NCBI GenBank assembly: GCA_040905285.1
Contig: JBBDRV010000234.1
Coordinates: 1 to 15,275, forward strand
Source: JBBDRV01 sp040905285
Lineage (GTDB): Bacteria > Bacteroidota > Rhodothermia > Balneolales > Balneolaceae
Length of the DNA: 15,275 bases
Direction of reading: 5' to 3'
Below are positions 6,756 through 15,040 of this stretch, in pieces; position 1 is the first letter of the stretch, and every line of letters starts with the position of its first letter. A program made the translations under genes and the position numbers. The notes under the pieces were generated by a model that worked only from the letters and a program-made list of their open reading frames with translations, searched no databases and was not told the DNA's origin.

Positions 6756-7904
6756 CTAATCCATCCATTCCGGCTCTATCCTGTACGGATCCCCTGCCAT
6801 TCTCGGCCTTACGTTTTGCTGATGGCTGAGGGCGAAGTGACGGTCGACAGCGAGCGTATCTCCCGGTGTAATCTCTTCATGGTTGATGATGGCCCATTGG
6901 GAATTCATAAATTCCGGTTCAACATATACCCACTCCACCGTCTGGTCATTCAGCTTGAAGACTAGGGTCCGGCCGCCGTCCCGCTCCAGAATGGCTGCTC
7001 GCGGAATACGAGCCATGCCATTGTGCGAACGGACACGGACCCGTCCCTCGACCGTCATTCCCGGCCTCAGGTTCCGGTCATAATTATCAACTTCCAGAAT
7101 CACCTGACCGGTTTTTCTATCCTCATCCACCACTGGTGACAGTGCCCGGATGCTGCCCTCTTTCCGGTCGCCGGCCGGCGAGGTAACCTCTACCGTCATC
7201 CCCTTCTCCAGCAGGTTCAGTTCCGCCTCAAGAACGTCCAGCCTGACAAGAACGGTTTCATCGTCAATCAGACGCCCGAGCTCAAGCCCGCTGCTGATAA
7301 AGGCGCCGGAGCTGATTCTTTCCGGGGCGGACACATACCCCGAAAAGGGTGCTGTAATCACGGCATAGGAGAGATCCATTTTTGCCCGCTCCAGGTCCAG
7401 TTCTGCCTGGGCAAGACCGGTAACATTCCTCAGCATCCTGTCATCGGACATATCGTCACTGTCGTTGCCTCCATTCCGCCTTTGCCGCTGGCGGCGTTCA
7501 ATATCATAATCCACCCGGGCACTCTCCACTTCATTCTCAGCCTGCCGGAGCTGGTACCGCCACTCTTCATCCAGAAATGAGAAGAGGGTATCTCCCTGCT
7601 GAACGTAGGCCCCGTCCTCCAGGGCGGAGGTCTCTAAAAAGCCGCTGATGCGCGGGCGGATAACGATCTCGCGGCCGGCTTCGACAATGCCGCGGCTTTC
7701 GATGTACATATGCAGGGGCTGGTCATCGGCGGTTGAAAAGATCACGTCCGGGCGCACATCCGCGCTGTCCGGGGTTTCCGGTCGCTCTTCACCCTCATCC
7801 GGAGCACAGGCCGGGATTATGGCAAGAGCCATAACGAGTAGAAAAATGGCTGTTCCGACACTGCCGGGTTCCGGTTTTAAAAATCCTGTGACGTCAGATT
7901 TCAT
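6756..7904 (-). CDS. RND efflux periplasmic adaptor (MFP/HlyD family)
   Basis: A 382-residue membrane-fusion lipoprotein that would link the RND permease to an outer-membrane channel in the periplasm. The signal ends in a good lipobox, IPAC, with Cys33. An acidic linker follows. Next is the first half of the lipoyl/barrel-sandwich domain (VIRPRISGFLETSALEDGAY, then GDTLF). The alpha-helical hairpin runs about residues 110-175, with charged, Arg/Asp-rich coils. The second lipoyl half has the diagnostic 'DLSYAVITAPFSGYVS'. The beta-barrel ('VRLDVLEAELNLLEKGM...VEVTSPAG') leads to the membrane-proximal domain ('RIPRAAILERDGGRTLVFKL'). It is third in a minus-strand operon, 63 bases after the propeller stop. 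Substrate cannot be read from sequence. Confidence 0.93.
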   Translation of the reverse strand: MKSDVTGFLKPEPGSVGTAIFLLVMALAIIPACAPDEGEERPETPDSADVRPDVIFSTADDQPLHMYIESRGIVEAGREIVIRPRISGFLETSALEDGAYVQQGDTLFSFLDEEWRYQLRQAENEVESARVDYDIERRQRQRRNGGNDSDDMSDDRMLRNVTGLAQAELDLERAKMDLSYAVITAPFSGYVSAPERISSGAFISSGLELGRLIDDETVLVRLDVLEAELNLLEKGMTVEVTSPAGDRKEGSIRALSPVVDEDRKTGQVILEVDNYDRNLRPGMTVEGRVRVRSHNGMARIPRAAILERDGGRTLVFKLNDQTVEWVYVEPEFMNSQWAIINHEEITPGDTLAVDRHFALSHQQNVRPRMAGDPYRIEPEWMD

Positions 7905-7967
7905 ACATGCAATATATTATTTCTGATTAAAAATACTTCTCTCTGCTCGACAGCCATTCTCCTGCCG

Positions 7968-9215
7968 CTACTCTACCGGTTCATAAAGAGTAAAGATAAA
8001 GTGATCTACCACGGCTCCGACATGTTTGTCTGATACATGAGTAATGACCGCATTTTCAGGAAAATGGACGACCTTTTGCGGCAGCCCCTCCGGGTCAAGT
8101 ACCAGCCATCGCTGTGTTGCCGAACGGTGGGTCAATTTCAGCCAGAATCTGGCCTGATTATCAATTAGAAACCGGTCGACAGGTGTTTTGTATTCCGGGA
8201 GAAGGTCCTGCACGATTCGCTGTAATTCCGGCTGATCAAATCGTTGAAACCGGTTTTCAACAGAATCTCTGTCGGCAGAGTTGAGCTTCTCTTCAGACAA
8301 CCTTACAGGTATCGTCCGCAGGGTATCCATAGCAGGAGACATCTCTGTAATTTCACCGGACGCAGACCAGTATAACATAAAGGAGTTGCGAACAGGATTC
8401 ACCGCAATGAGCTGGTCGGGTGTAAACGGAACTGCATAGGCGCTCATTCCTCCTTCCTGCCTCAGTATCGCTCGAAGCTGTACAGGCAGAGTCAATCTTT
8501 TTGAGTACTCATTACTACGGGCATTGAATGAAGATAATGTCACTTCTGGTTTGCTGTCGGTATTATACAGGTAGTCCATGGACATGTACCGCTTCAGATA
8601 GTCTCCATCTCCTGCCATCGGATATACTTCCGCCAGTGAATGACCCTCCATGGTTTCCGGCGTGAATTCATCGTCATAGATCTTTCCCTTCAGATATCTG
8701 CTTACTCTGTTGTTCATCTGGTCATACACATACAAGTTACCGTGCTGATCACGGTTTATACTGGTAATATCCTGAATTTCCCCCGGCCCCCGTCCGGCGG
8801 AAGCGATCAATTCAGCCCGGACGTCATCGAGGTTCCCCCAATCTGTACCGAGACCTGCCGATTCCGGATTTGTCCCGTCTTCTCTCATATTGAGCACACC
8901 CTCACCTGTGCCAGCGGAATATATCCTGAGAATGAATGGAGACTGGCTGAGATCACCCAAAATGACGCTGCCATCCTCCATGGGGATCGTCTTTTGATAG
9001 ATAAACTCGAAATAACGGGAACCGACAGAGTCGAAAGAAAGAATTTCCCGGGGCTCCACTTGGGGAAGTGCCTCCAGATTAATTTTTCCATCATTGTCCG
9101 AACCTTCTCTGCAACCGGCAAGCAGACAAACGGCAACAACGCACCCAACGAAAACAGCAGAAAGTTTTTCGGACCGGCCATCCCGGTTCTCCGTAAAATT
9201 CGGACAGGCTCTCAT
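7968..9215 (-). CDS. Six-bladed beta-propeller lipoprotein in RND operon
   Basis: A 415-residue exported propeller protein with a clear lipobox (LLAGC, Cys35) after a basic n-region and hydrophobic core. Blade-like repeats surround the signature GRGPGEI at residues 141-147, followed by 'INRDQHGNLYVYDQMNNRVSRY', a canonical propeller strand pattern. The ATG shares one base with the TGA of the RND permease (TGATG, 9217-9213). Translation is therefore probably coupled, and the protein is made in step with the pump. The adaptor follows downstream. This places a propeller between the two core efflux subunits, suggesting an accessory, regulatory or substrate-presenting periplasmic role; that role is inference. 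It is distant from the two other propellers in the window but shares their signature. Base composition matches the efflux genes, not the AT-rich left side. Confidence 0.85.
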   Translation of the reverse strand: MRACPNFTENRDGRSEKLSAVFVGCVVAVCLLAGCREGSDNDGKINLEALPQVEPREILSFDSVGSRYFEFIYQKTIPMEDGSVILGDLSQSPFILRIYSAGTGEGVLNMREDGTNPESAGLGTDWGNLDDVRAELIASAGRGPGEIQDITSINRDQHGNLYVYDQMNNRVSRYLKGKIYDDEFTPETMEGHSLAEVYPMAGDGDYLKRYMSMDYLYNTDSKPEVTLSSFNARSNEYSKRLTLPVQLRAILRQEGGMSAYAVPFTPDQLIAVNPVRNSFMLYWSASGEITEMSPAMDTLRTIPVRLSEEKLNSADRDSVENRFQRFDQPELQRIVQDLLPEYKTPVDRFLIDNQARFWLKLTHRSATQRWLVLDPEGLPQKVVHFPENAVITHVSDKHVGAVVDHFIFTLYEPVE

Positions 9216-12200
9216 CAGACCACCTCTTTCCTGAATCCCCTCTCCAGCCGGCCGAAAATGACCGGAATCAGGTAGAGCGTCAATATGGTACTGGTCACCA
9301 TCCCGCCCATCAGCGCCAGGGCAAGGGACCGGCGGAAGGCATAGCCTTCACCGAAAGGAATCAGCATCGGGACCAGTCCGAGAATGGTGGTGATACTGGT
9401 CATGACCACCGGACGGAACCGGTGCCTTCCGGCCAGCTCGACGGCCTCCTTCAGGTTTCCCGTCTCCAGAAGATAACGGCGCATAAAATCAACCTTCAGG
9501 ATGGAGTCATTGACGGCAATCCCCGTCAGGATCAGAATACCCATGAAAGACATGGCATTCAGTCCTGTGCCTGTCAGATACATCGCCGTCAGGGATCCCA
9601 CCCAGGCAAAAGGAACGGCCAGAATAATGATCAGCGGGTATTTCAGGTTTTCAAACTGGATGGCCAGAATAATATAGATGACCAGAATGCTGAGGCCCAG
9701 CAGCCGCCCCATTCCCGTCATCAGATTTTGCACCATGACGGCGTTGCCGGCCACCTCTATTTCCGTGCCGGTATTGCGGACGAACTCCCGGACCGATTCC
9801 ATGGTCTTGCCCCGGTTCCACCACCAGTCGGCCAGAGTCCAGTCGGCTGTATAACTCAGCACCGGCGTCTGGTCGACCCGTTCAAGCTGTTCGGCTTCTC
9901 TTGTCCGTTGGAGGCCTGCCAGATAGCTGAGAGGGATTTCACGGTTCCTGATCCGCATGATAATATCGCCCGGATCGTATATCCGGGACTGGCTGCCGAC
10001 CAGGCGGATCCCGATCCGTTCATCCTGCCGGTTCCAGTCGGTGACAAAATTGCCCCGGGTGATGGACTCCAGATAGTTGATCACCTCCCCTTCGGTTATC
10101 CCCAGCTGAAGCATACGGGCCGGGCGGAACGTCATGTTCCAGGTATCGACCGTCTGGTCGAATTGCCTGCGTAAACGGACCGGCAGATTCGAGTCGTTCA
10201 GATGCTGCTGCAACTCCTCCGCCATCTGCCCGCTGAGATCCCTGTCCATGCCGATGATCCGGAAAAGGACAGGGGGCTGGTCAGCCCCGATCAGGGCACT
10301 CCAGCTCTGGGTATCGGCCACAGGCTCTACCGACCATCCGGAAAAATCGCTGTCAAAGCGGCTCATCAACTCCCTGACTTGTCCGGCCTGTTTCCGGCCG
10401 CCGACCGGAATCACCACCTTGAACTTATTCAGCCCTTCCCTGGAAAGGTTGGACAGGTTGGCCTGATCGGTGTATCCCCCCTCCATCTGTATGCGGCCGG
10501 CTCCGAGACCTTCGTTTTCCAGACGTATGTTAAGGACACCGGCCGCCTGGATGGTCGAAGCGAGTGATGTATTGCCCGGCAGCTGGACCCGGTAACTTAG
10601 GGCTGAAGGCACATCTTCAGGCAGCATCGTCTTGGGAACAGCCACAAAAAACCAGCAGGCTGCGCCGGCCAGCATCAGTGCACCGAAAAAGACCGGTGCA
10701 GGCCGGTCCAGTACCCGCTGAAGACTCCGCTCGTATCCGTCCAGCATCCGATCGAAGAAGCGCCGGGTATTCAGTTTTCCCGAGGTTCCCTCCTCTTTTC
10801 GCTTTCGTTCCCGGCGCTCCAGAATCTGAACCACCAGCACGGGCAGCAGCACCAGAGCTACAAGCAGGGAGGCAAGCAGGCTGATAGACAGGGTGTACGC
10901 CTGGTCCTGAAAGAAAGCCCCTTCAAAGCCCCCCAGAAAGACAAGCGGCAGAAATACCGAAATGGTGGTAAAAGTCGATGCCGTGACGGCAAGGGCGATC
11001 TCCCTGGTACCCACAGCCGCCGCCCGCTTCACCGACGGTGCCAGCGGCATATGCCGGTTGATGTTTTCAAGCACCACAATGGCATTGTCCAGAAGCAGCC
11101 CTATCCCGAGTGTCAGGCCGCTGAGGGAGACGATATTCAGCTGGATGCCCGACCCGTACATCACAAAAAAGGTGAGGAAAATGGAGACGGGTATGGCGAT
11201 CCCGATAGTGAACGGCGTGCGGATATCATTCAGGAAAAGAAAAAGGACAAAAAAGGCGAGGATACCTCCGAGCAGGAGGGTCTGCAGCAGGTTTTGAATG
11301 GCTTTCCGGATAAATGTGGCATCCTCCCGAAGAATGTCAATGTGGATATCCGGATAGAGCTCCCTCATCTCTTCGATCAGCGGGACCAGCGTATCGTAGA
11401 CCTCCACCGTATTACTGCCAAATTCTTTCTTGACCAGCAGGTTCAGCACCCGTTCCCCCTGCAACAGGGCAAAGGAGACAGGATCCGTCTCGTCGAGCTC
11501 TATATCGGCGACATCACCCAGAAGCAGTACGCGGCCCCGGCCAAGCCTCGTCAGGGGGATTGTCTCCAGGTCTTCCAGTTCATGAATACGGCTCTCAATC
11601 TTCATCGAATAGCGGTACCAGCCGTCGCGCAGCTCGCCGGGTGAGCTGAAAAGATTGGCCTGCTGCACCAGGGACCGCACCTCACCGAGGCCCAGGCCGT
11701 ACCGGTCGATCTCCCGGGGGCGGTAGCGGATTTGCACCTCCGGCTCAACAGCGCCAACGGATACCACCTGCGCTATCCCTTCCGCCTGCTCGAGCCGGCG
11801 GGAAAGCACCTGCTCCGCCCATCTCTTCAGCGCGAGACGGGTTTCGAACTCCTCATTGGAGCGGTCAACCGATGTAACGGCCAGAACGGCGATCGGCTCA
11901 TCCGCCGTCGTGTTGAAGACCAGCTGGGGCCGCGCAGCCTGCTCAGGGAGCATATACTGCACCTGGTCCAGCTTTTCACGAACATTGAGGAAAGCAAGAT
12001 CCATGTTGTGCCCCCACCGGAATCCGAGATAGATCACGCTCTGCCCCTGTCGTGCAAATCCGTGGACGTCATCAATGCCCGGTACGGTGCTCAGCACAGC
12101 TTCCAGACGTTCATTGATACGATTCTCGATCTCCCGGGGCGAGGCTCCCTGCCAGTCCGTACGCACCACCAGACTGGGGGTATCCACCTCCGGCAGAAGA

Positions 12201-12289
12201 TCCACTGAAAGCTCGTTCAGGGCAAGACCCCCGAAGATGAAGGTTGCCAGAATGAGGATGATCGCAGTTATGGGGCGGTTTAACAGCAA
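9215..12289 (-). CDS. RND-family efflux permease (AcrB-like)
   Basis: A 1024-residue inner-membrane pump driven by the proton gradient. TM1 starts at the N-terminus (LLNRPITAIILILATFIFG). The first porter loop has 'VDLLPEVDTPSLVV', and TM2-TM6 lie at about 333-490. TM4 carries LLLDNAIVVLENINR (398-412), keeping Asp401 of the proton relay with Asn402 in the second position. This D-N form is common outside the AcrB subgroup. TM10 has GIAVNDSILKVDF with Asn927/Asp928 in the region of the AcrB Lys-Asn pair. The second half mirrors the first ('GEGYAFRRSLALALMGGMVTSTILTLYLIPVI' at the end). No ATG is available: TTG 12289 is the only plausible start, because a TAA lies four codons upstream (12299-12301). 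It leads the operon with the propeller and adaptor; no outer-membrane channel gene is nearby. Confidence 0.95.
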   Translation of the reverse strand: MLLNRPITAIILILATFIFGGLALNELSVDLLPEVDTPSLVVRTDWQGASPREIENRINERLEAVLSTVPGIDDVHGFARQGQSVIYLGFRWGHNMDLAFLNVREKLDQVQYMLPEQAARPQLVFNTTADEPIAVLAVTSVDRSNEEFETRLALKRWAEQVLSRRLEQAEGIAQVVSVGAVEPEVQIRYRPREIDRYGLGLGEVRSLVQQANLFSSPGELRDGWYRYSMKIESRIHELEDLETIPLTRLGRGRVLLLGDVADIELDETDPVSFALLQGERVLNLLVKKEFGSNTVEVYDTLVPLIEEMRELYPDIHIDILREDATFIRKAIQNLLQTLLLGGILAFFVLFLFLNDIRTPFTIGIAIPVSIFLTFFVMYGSGIQLNIVSLSGLTLGIGLLLDNAIVVLENINRHMPLAPSVKRAAAVGTREIALAVTASTFTTISVFLPLVFLGGFEGAFFQDQAYTLSISLLASLLVALVLLPVLVVQILERRERKRKEEGTSGKLNTRRFFDRMLDGYERSLQRVLDRPAPVFFGALMLAGAACWFFVAVPKTMLPEDVPSALSYRVQLPGNTSLASTIQAAGVLNIRLENEGLGAGRIQMEGGYTDQANLSNLSREGLNKFKVVIPVGGRKQAGQVRELMSRFDSDFSGWSVEPVADTQSWSALIGADQPPVLFRIIGMDRDLSGQMAEELQQHLNDSNLPVRLRRQFDQTVDTWNMTFRPARMLQLGITEGEVINYLESITRGNFVTDWNRQDERIGIRLVGSQSRIYDPGDIIMRIRNREIPLSYLAGLQRTREAEQLERVDQTPVLSYTADWTLADWWWNRGKTMESVREFVRNTGTEIEVAGNAVMVQNLMTGMGRLLGLSILVIYIILAIQFENLKYPLIIILAVPFAWVGSLTAMYLTGTGLNAMSFMGILILTGIAVNDSILKVDFMRRYLLETGNLKEAVELAGRHRFRPVVMTSITTILGLVPMLIPFGEGYAFRRSLALALMGGMVTSTILTLYLIPVIFGRLERGFRKEVV

Positions 12290-12653
12290 ATGGCCAAATT
12301 ACAGGATTATCGGTGAGTAGTCCCCCTTTTCTTCCGGTTTTAACGGATGCTTACAATAACTGCTTTCTGGTTTGGGATTGCAAATAGGAGACAGCTCAAT
12401 CAAAAATAACAACTTCATCTGTACAAGCCTCACCCTATAGTACTCCGATACGGGTGGAGCATTGAGGATCTTCCATTCAGTGATTCAGTTGATCCGTTTT
12501 GATCTTTGAATAGCCGATAGAACCATTGATTTTAGCACCAATTCCGTTTACTTAAGATTGACATCTATAAAACTCAGGCCGTGTCGTAATTGTAAAAAAA
12601 TTGTATTCTGCTGTTGCAGACTTGCATCATACCCACTGAAAATACCATCAGAA
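12290..12653. promoter_or_regulatory. Divergent intergenic region, RND operon and barrel protein
   Basis: This gap must carry promoters for the minus-strand RND operon and the plus-strand barrel gene. I cannot place either with confidence. It contains the direct repeat TTGATC at 12489-12494 and 12499-12504, spaced ten bases (one helical turn), a possible regulator half-site pair. It also has an imperfect inverted repeat CACCC (12431-12435)/GGGTG (12452-12456). The plus-strand ORF is open back to 12558 but reads as non-signal sequence there. No RNA gene was recognised. Confidence 0.35.
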
Positions 12654-13907
12654 ATGCTATCCCTGAAAAGCGTATTGATTTTTATTACCACTTTTGCCGC
12701 CGGTCCTGTCCATACAGCACTGGCCCAGACCTTGCCGCAATCTCCTGTCCCGAATGTATACCTGGATTGCGACGTCTGTTCGTTCGACTATATTCGCAGC
12801 AATATCGATTTTGTCAATTATGTACGGGATCAGGCAGATGCAGACATTTACCTGCGCATTACAGATGCTGTGACAGGAAGCGGCCGTGAGTATGCTCTTG
12901 ACTTCCGGGGAATTGCCCCTTTCTCTGAAAGAAGAGACACCCTTTTCTATATTAGCCCGAATACAGATACCTCTGACGAGGAGCGGGCGGGGCTTGTTCG
13001 GCATATCCGCGTTGGCCTCGTACCGTTCGTTACAAAAACCGTGGTGATGCAGAGTCTTGACGTCATACATGATCTGCCGGCCATAGAAGCCCCGGCAACT
13101 ACAGGTATCCAGCTTGAGGATCCCTGGAACCAGTGGATATTCGAGATTGACCTGGGCACATCGTTCGACAGGGAAGAAACGGAGTTCAACTACGAGATTG
13201 AAGGCGGTGTTGACGCCGAACGTGTCACCGATCACTGGAAGTTTGATATGGGACTGGAATTGGAAATCGATCGAACAGAAATCGACCTTTCTTCAGGCAC
13301 CAGGAAAGTGAACCGGGATTCCTGGGATGCCGACGGCTTCATAGCCTATAGCCTGAGTGACCATTTTTCAGCCGGCCTTTTTTCAGGTGTCAGTGCTTCA
13401 AGAATCGATAACATCCTTCTGGCTTATGAAGCTTCCCCCGCCATTGAATACAGCTTCTTTCCGTACAGTGAATTCCAGGAGCGCAGATGGATCCTGCAAT
13501 ACCGGATTACTCCGTCACACAGAAATTATGACAGAACAACTGTCTACCTCAAGGATTCGGAAGTGTTGACTCAACAGGTTCTTTCACATCAGCTGAGGTA
13601 CGATCAGCCATGGGGCAGGATCGACCTCTGGATGTCGGCCTCCAGTTATCTGCACGACCTGTCGCTGAACAGTTTTGAATTCAATCCGTCATTTAATATT
13701 CGTATTGTACGGGGGCTATCTGCAAGCATGTCGGGACAGTATCGAATTATAAACGACCAGATTTCTCTTCCGGCAGAAGACATTACCGATACAGAGCTTC
13801 TGCTGGGGGAAAGACAGCAGGCAACGTCCTATGATTTTCAGCTTTCATTCGGTCTTTCATATACATTCGGATCCATTTACAGTAACGTTGTAAATCCGCG
13901 GTTTTAG
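12654..13907 (+). CDS. Outer-membrane beta-barrel protein
   Basis: From ATG 12654 this is 417 residues with a signal peptide MLSLKSVLIFITTF...HTALA, cleaved before QTLPQ. A frame open to 12558 adds 32 residues that lack export features, so I reject that start. The N-terminal globular part has 'VYLDCDVCSFDYIRSNIDFVNYVRDQADADIYL' with a close Cys pair. It continues with 'GREYALDFRGI' and 'DTSDEERAGLVRHIRVGLVPF'. That arrangement recurs in a family of uncharacterised FCB and Gemmatimonadota envelope proteins I recognise by pattern only. The rest is amphipathic strands typical of a barrel (for example 'GLELEIDRTEID', 'WMSASSYLHDLSL', 'FQLSFGLSYTFG'). It ends VVNPRF, with terminal Phe as expected for barrel insertion. 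It is not TolC-like. It is divergent from the RND operon. Confidence 0.8.
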   Translation: MLSLKSVLIFITTFAAGPVHTALAQTLPQSPVPNVYLDCDVCSFDYIRSNIDFVNYVRDQADADIYLRITDAVTGSGREYALDFRGIAPFSERRDTLFYISPNTDTSDEERAGLVRHIRVGLVPFVTKTVVMQSLDVIHDLPAIEAPATTGIQLEDPWNQWIFEIDLGTSFDREETEFNYEIEGGVDAERVTDHWKFDMGLELEIDRTEIDLSSGTRKVNRDSWDADGFIAYSLSDHFSAGLFSGVSASRIDNILLAYEASPAIEYSFFPYSEFQERRWILQYRITPSHRNYDRTTVYLKDSEVLTQQVLSHQLRYDQPWGRIDLWMSASSYLHDLSLNSFEFNPSFNIRIVRGLSASMSGQYRIINDQISLPAEDITDTELLLGERQQATSYDFQLSFGLSYTFGSIYSNVVNPRF

Positions 13908-13966
13908 ACGGTCGACGACACCCGGTCTCACACTGGCGGTTACGGGTCCCTGGAAAAATTAAAAGG

Positions 13967-14101
13967 TCAGGGGGGAGCCTGAGAGAGAATTTCTACTTCC
14001 CGGGCTGTCAGCTCTGCAAACCTGTTCCTTTTTTCTTCTTTCAAACGCTGCAAAACGGTCATTTGCTTTAGCCGGTTCTTTATCGGAGTAGCAGGCCTCA
14101 T
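13967..14101 (-). pseudogene. Truncated LuxR-type HTH fragment
   Basis: A 44-residue minus-strand ORF from ATG 14101. It reads MRPATPIKNRLKQMTVLQRL, then a basic linker, then RFAELTAREVEILSQAPP and TGA at 13967-13969. 'RF..LTAREVEIL' is the characteristic first helix of the LuxR/GerE C-terminal DNA-binding domain, preceded by a charged coiled linker as in two-component or PAS-linked regulators. The recognition helix is missing: after EILS the reading frame breaks into QAPP and stops. This looks like a remnant of a regulator or a chance small ORF. It lies 24 bases past the SMP-30-like gene's stop, on the same strand. Confidence 0.4.
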
Positions 14102-14105
14102 TTCG

Positions 14106-14133
14106 GAAAGTTTAGTTCAGAAAGTTTAGTCGG
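14106..14133. repeat. Tandem 14-bp duplication over a stop codon
   Basis: GAAAGTTTAGTTCA (14106-14119) is followed directly by GAAAGTTTAGTCGG (14120-14133). The first 11 bases are identical. The second copy contains the TTA (14126-14128) that is the SMP-30-like gene's stop codon on the minus strand. It looks like a short slippage or duplication at the gene's end. Confidence 0.7.
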
Positions 14134-15040
14134 GAAGCTGCCAGATATCCACCCGGTCGAGGGCGATATAGGGTACAGCCACCTGGTTTCTTTGGGTATC
14201 CAGTCCTATGTCCGCAGGGCGCCCCGGTGTGTGTATGAGAACATAGTCTGTCCCGTCTTCAATCACATGCAGGCTGGAATCCACCTGGCTGGCGGCCAGC
14301 AGCCGGCCGTCCACAAATTCAATGCCGTCAAAGTTGCCTCCGCTCTCTGCCCGGACAAATTCCTCCAGCGATTCCTCTGATATATTCCAGGCGTAAAAGG
14401 TCAGGGCTTCATTCCAGGGGGCCAGCACCAGTTGATTGCCGGACGGTGCCATCGTAATGCCGTTCGGGGAATGGGGAAGGGAGTCCACAAGCACCGAAAC
14501 CGTCCCGTTCTCGATCAGAAAAAGCCTGGAAGCACTCATATCCGTAACGTAAAGGAGGTTATCCCCATCCTGCACGATATCATTGAGAAAACCCGGCTCG
14601 AAGTCGGTGAAATCCACAAACTGCACCTGCTCTCCCGAGGTTCTGTTGAAGCCGTGCACCCCGTCTATATCGGCCGCCCACAATGTATCGCCGGTGATAA
14701 CCATTCCGCGCGGGGCGTGCAGGGGATATTCGTCAGTGCCGGTCATGAACTGAAGGTCATCGATCATACCGTCCGGCGCCACCCTGGATATAAACCCGTT
14801 GGCATCACGGTCACTGCCGCCGCCCGCAAAGTTGGATACAAAATATACATCCTGTTCAGGATCATACCGTACAGCCTCCGGACCTGAAAAGCCGGTTATG
14901 TTCTGAACACGGGAGGTGGTATCCTGAACGGTTTCCCAGGCAGGATCGGGCACGTCCGGAGATTCGTCACGGGCACAGGCGTTAAACAGGCTGACTGTCA
15001 GAAGAACGAGGGTAAGCGAAAATGCCGAAAATTTATTCAT
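14126..15040 (-). CDS. SMP-30/gluconolactonase-like propeller lipoprotein
   Basis: From ATG 15040 this is 304 residues. A strong ribosome-binding site (GGAG six bases upstream) decides the start over the TTG at 15088. The signal peptide MNKFSAFSLTLVLLTVSLF ends in a lipobox LFNAC with Cys22. The mature part is a beta-propeller of the SMP-30/gluconolactonase/NHL type: 'GPEAVRYDPEQDVYFVSNF' (first blade), 'APRGMVITGDTLWAADIDGV', 'LNDIVQDGDNLLYVTDMSAS', 'SPNGITMAP' and 'NFDGIEFVDGRLLAASQ'. These repeats match the canonical blade pattern. Such proteins include lactonases and also non-enzymatic periplasmic proteins. Whether the metal-binding Glu/Asn/Asp set is complete cannot be decided by eye. 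The role is uncertain; localisation to a membrane facing the periplasm or the surface is likely. Confidence 0.8.
   Translation of the reverse strand: MNKFSAFSLTLVLLTVSLFNACARDESPDVPDPAWETVQDTTSRVQNITGFSGPEAVRYDPEQDVYFVSNFAGGGSDRDANGFISRVAPDGMIDDLQFMTGTDEYPLHAPRGMVITGDTLWAADIDGVHGFNRTSGEQVQFVDFTDFEPGFLNDIVQDGDNLLYVTDMSASRLFLIENGTVSVLVDSLPHSPNGITMAPSGNQLVLAPWNEALTFYAWNISEESLEEFVRAESGGNFDGIEFVDGRLLAASQVDSSLHVIEDGTDYVLIHTPGRPADIGLDTQRNQVAVPYIALDRVDIWQLPD

Noticed and set aside
8640..9275. 211-residue plus-strand ORF
   Set aside because: Antisense to the propeller lipoprotein; no coherent domain.
9422..10174. 250-residue plus-strand ORF in the RND gene
   Set aside because: Long antisense frame typical of GC-rich coding DNA; low-complexity His/Gln-rich translation.
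13920..13947. Possible terminator after the barrel gene (ACCCG ... CGGGT)
   Set aside because: Only five pairs with an 18-base loop and no T-run.
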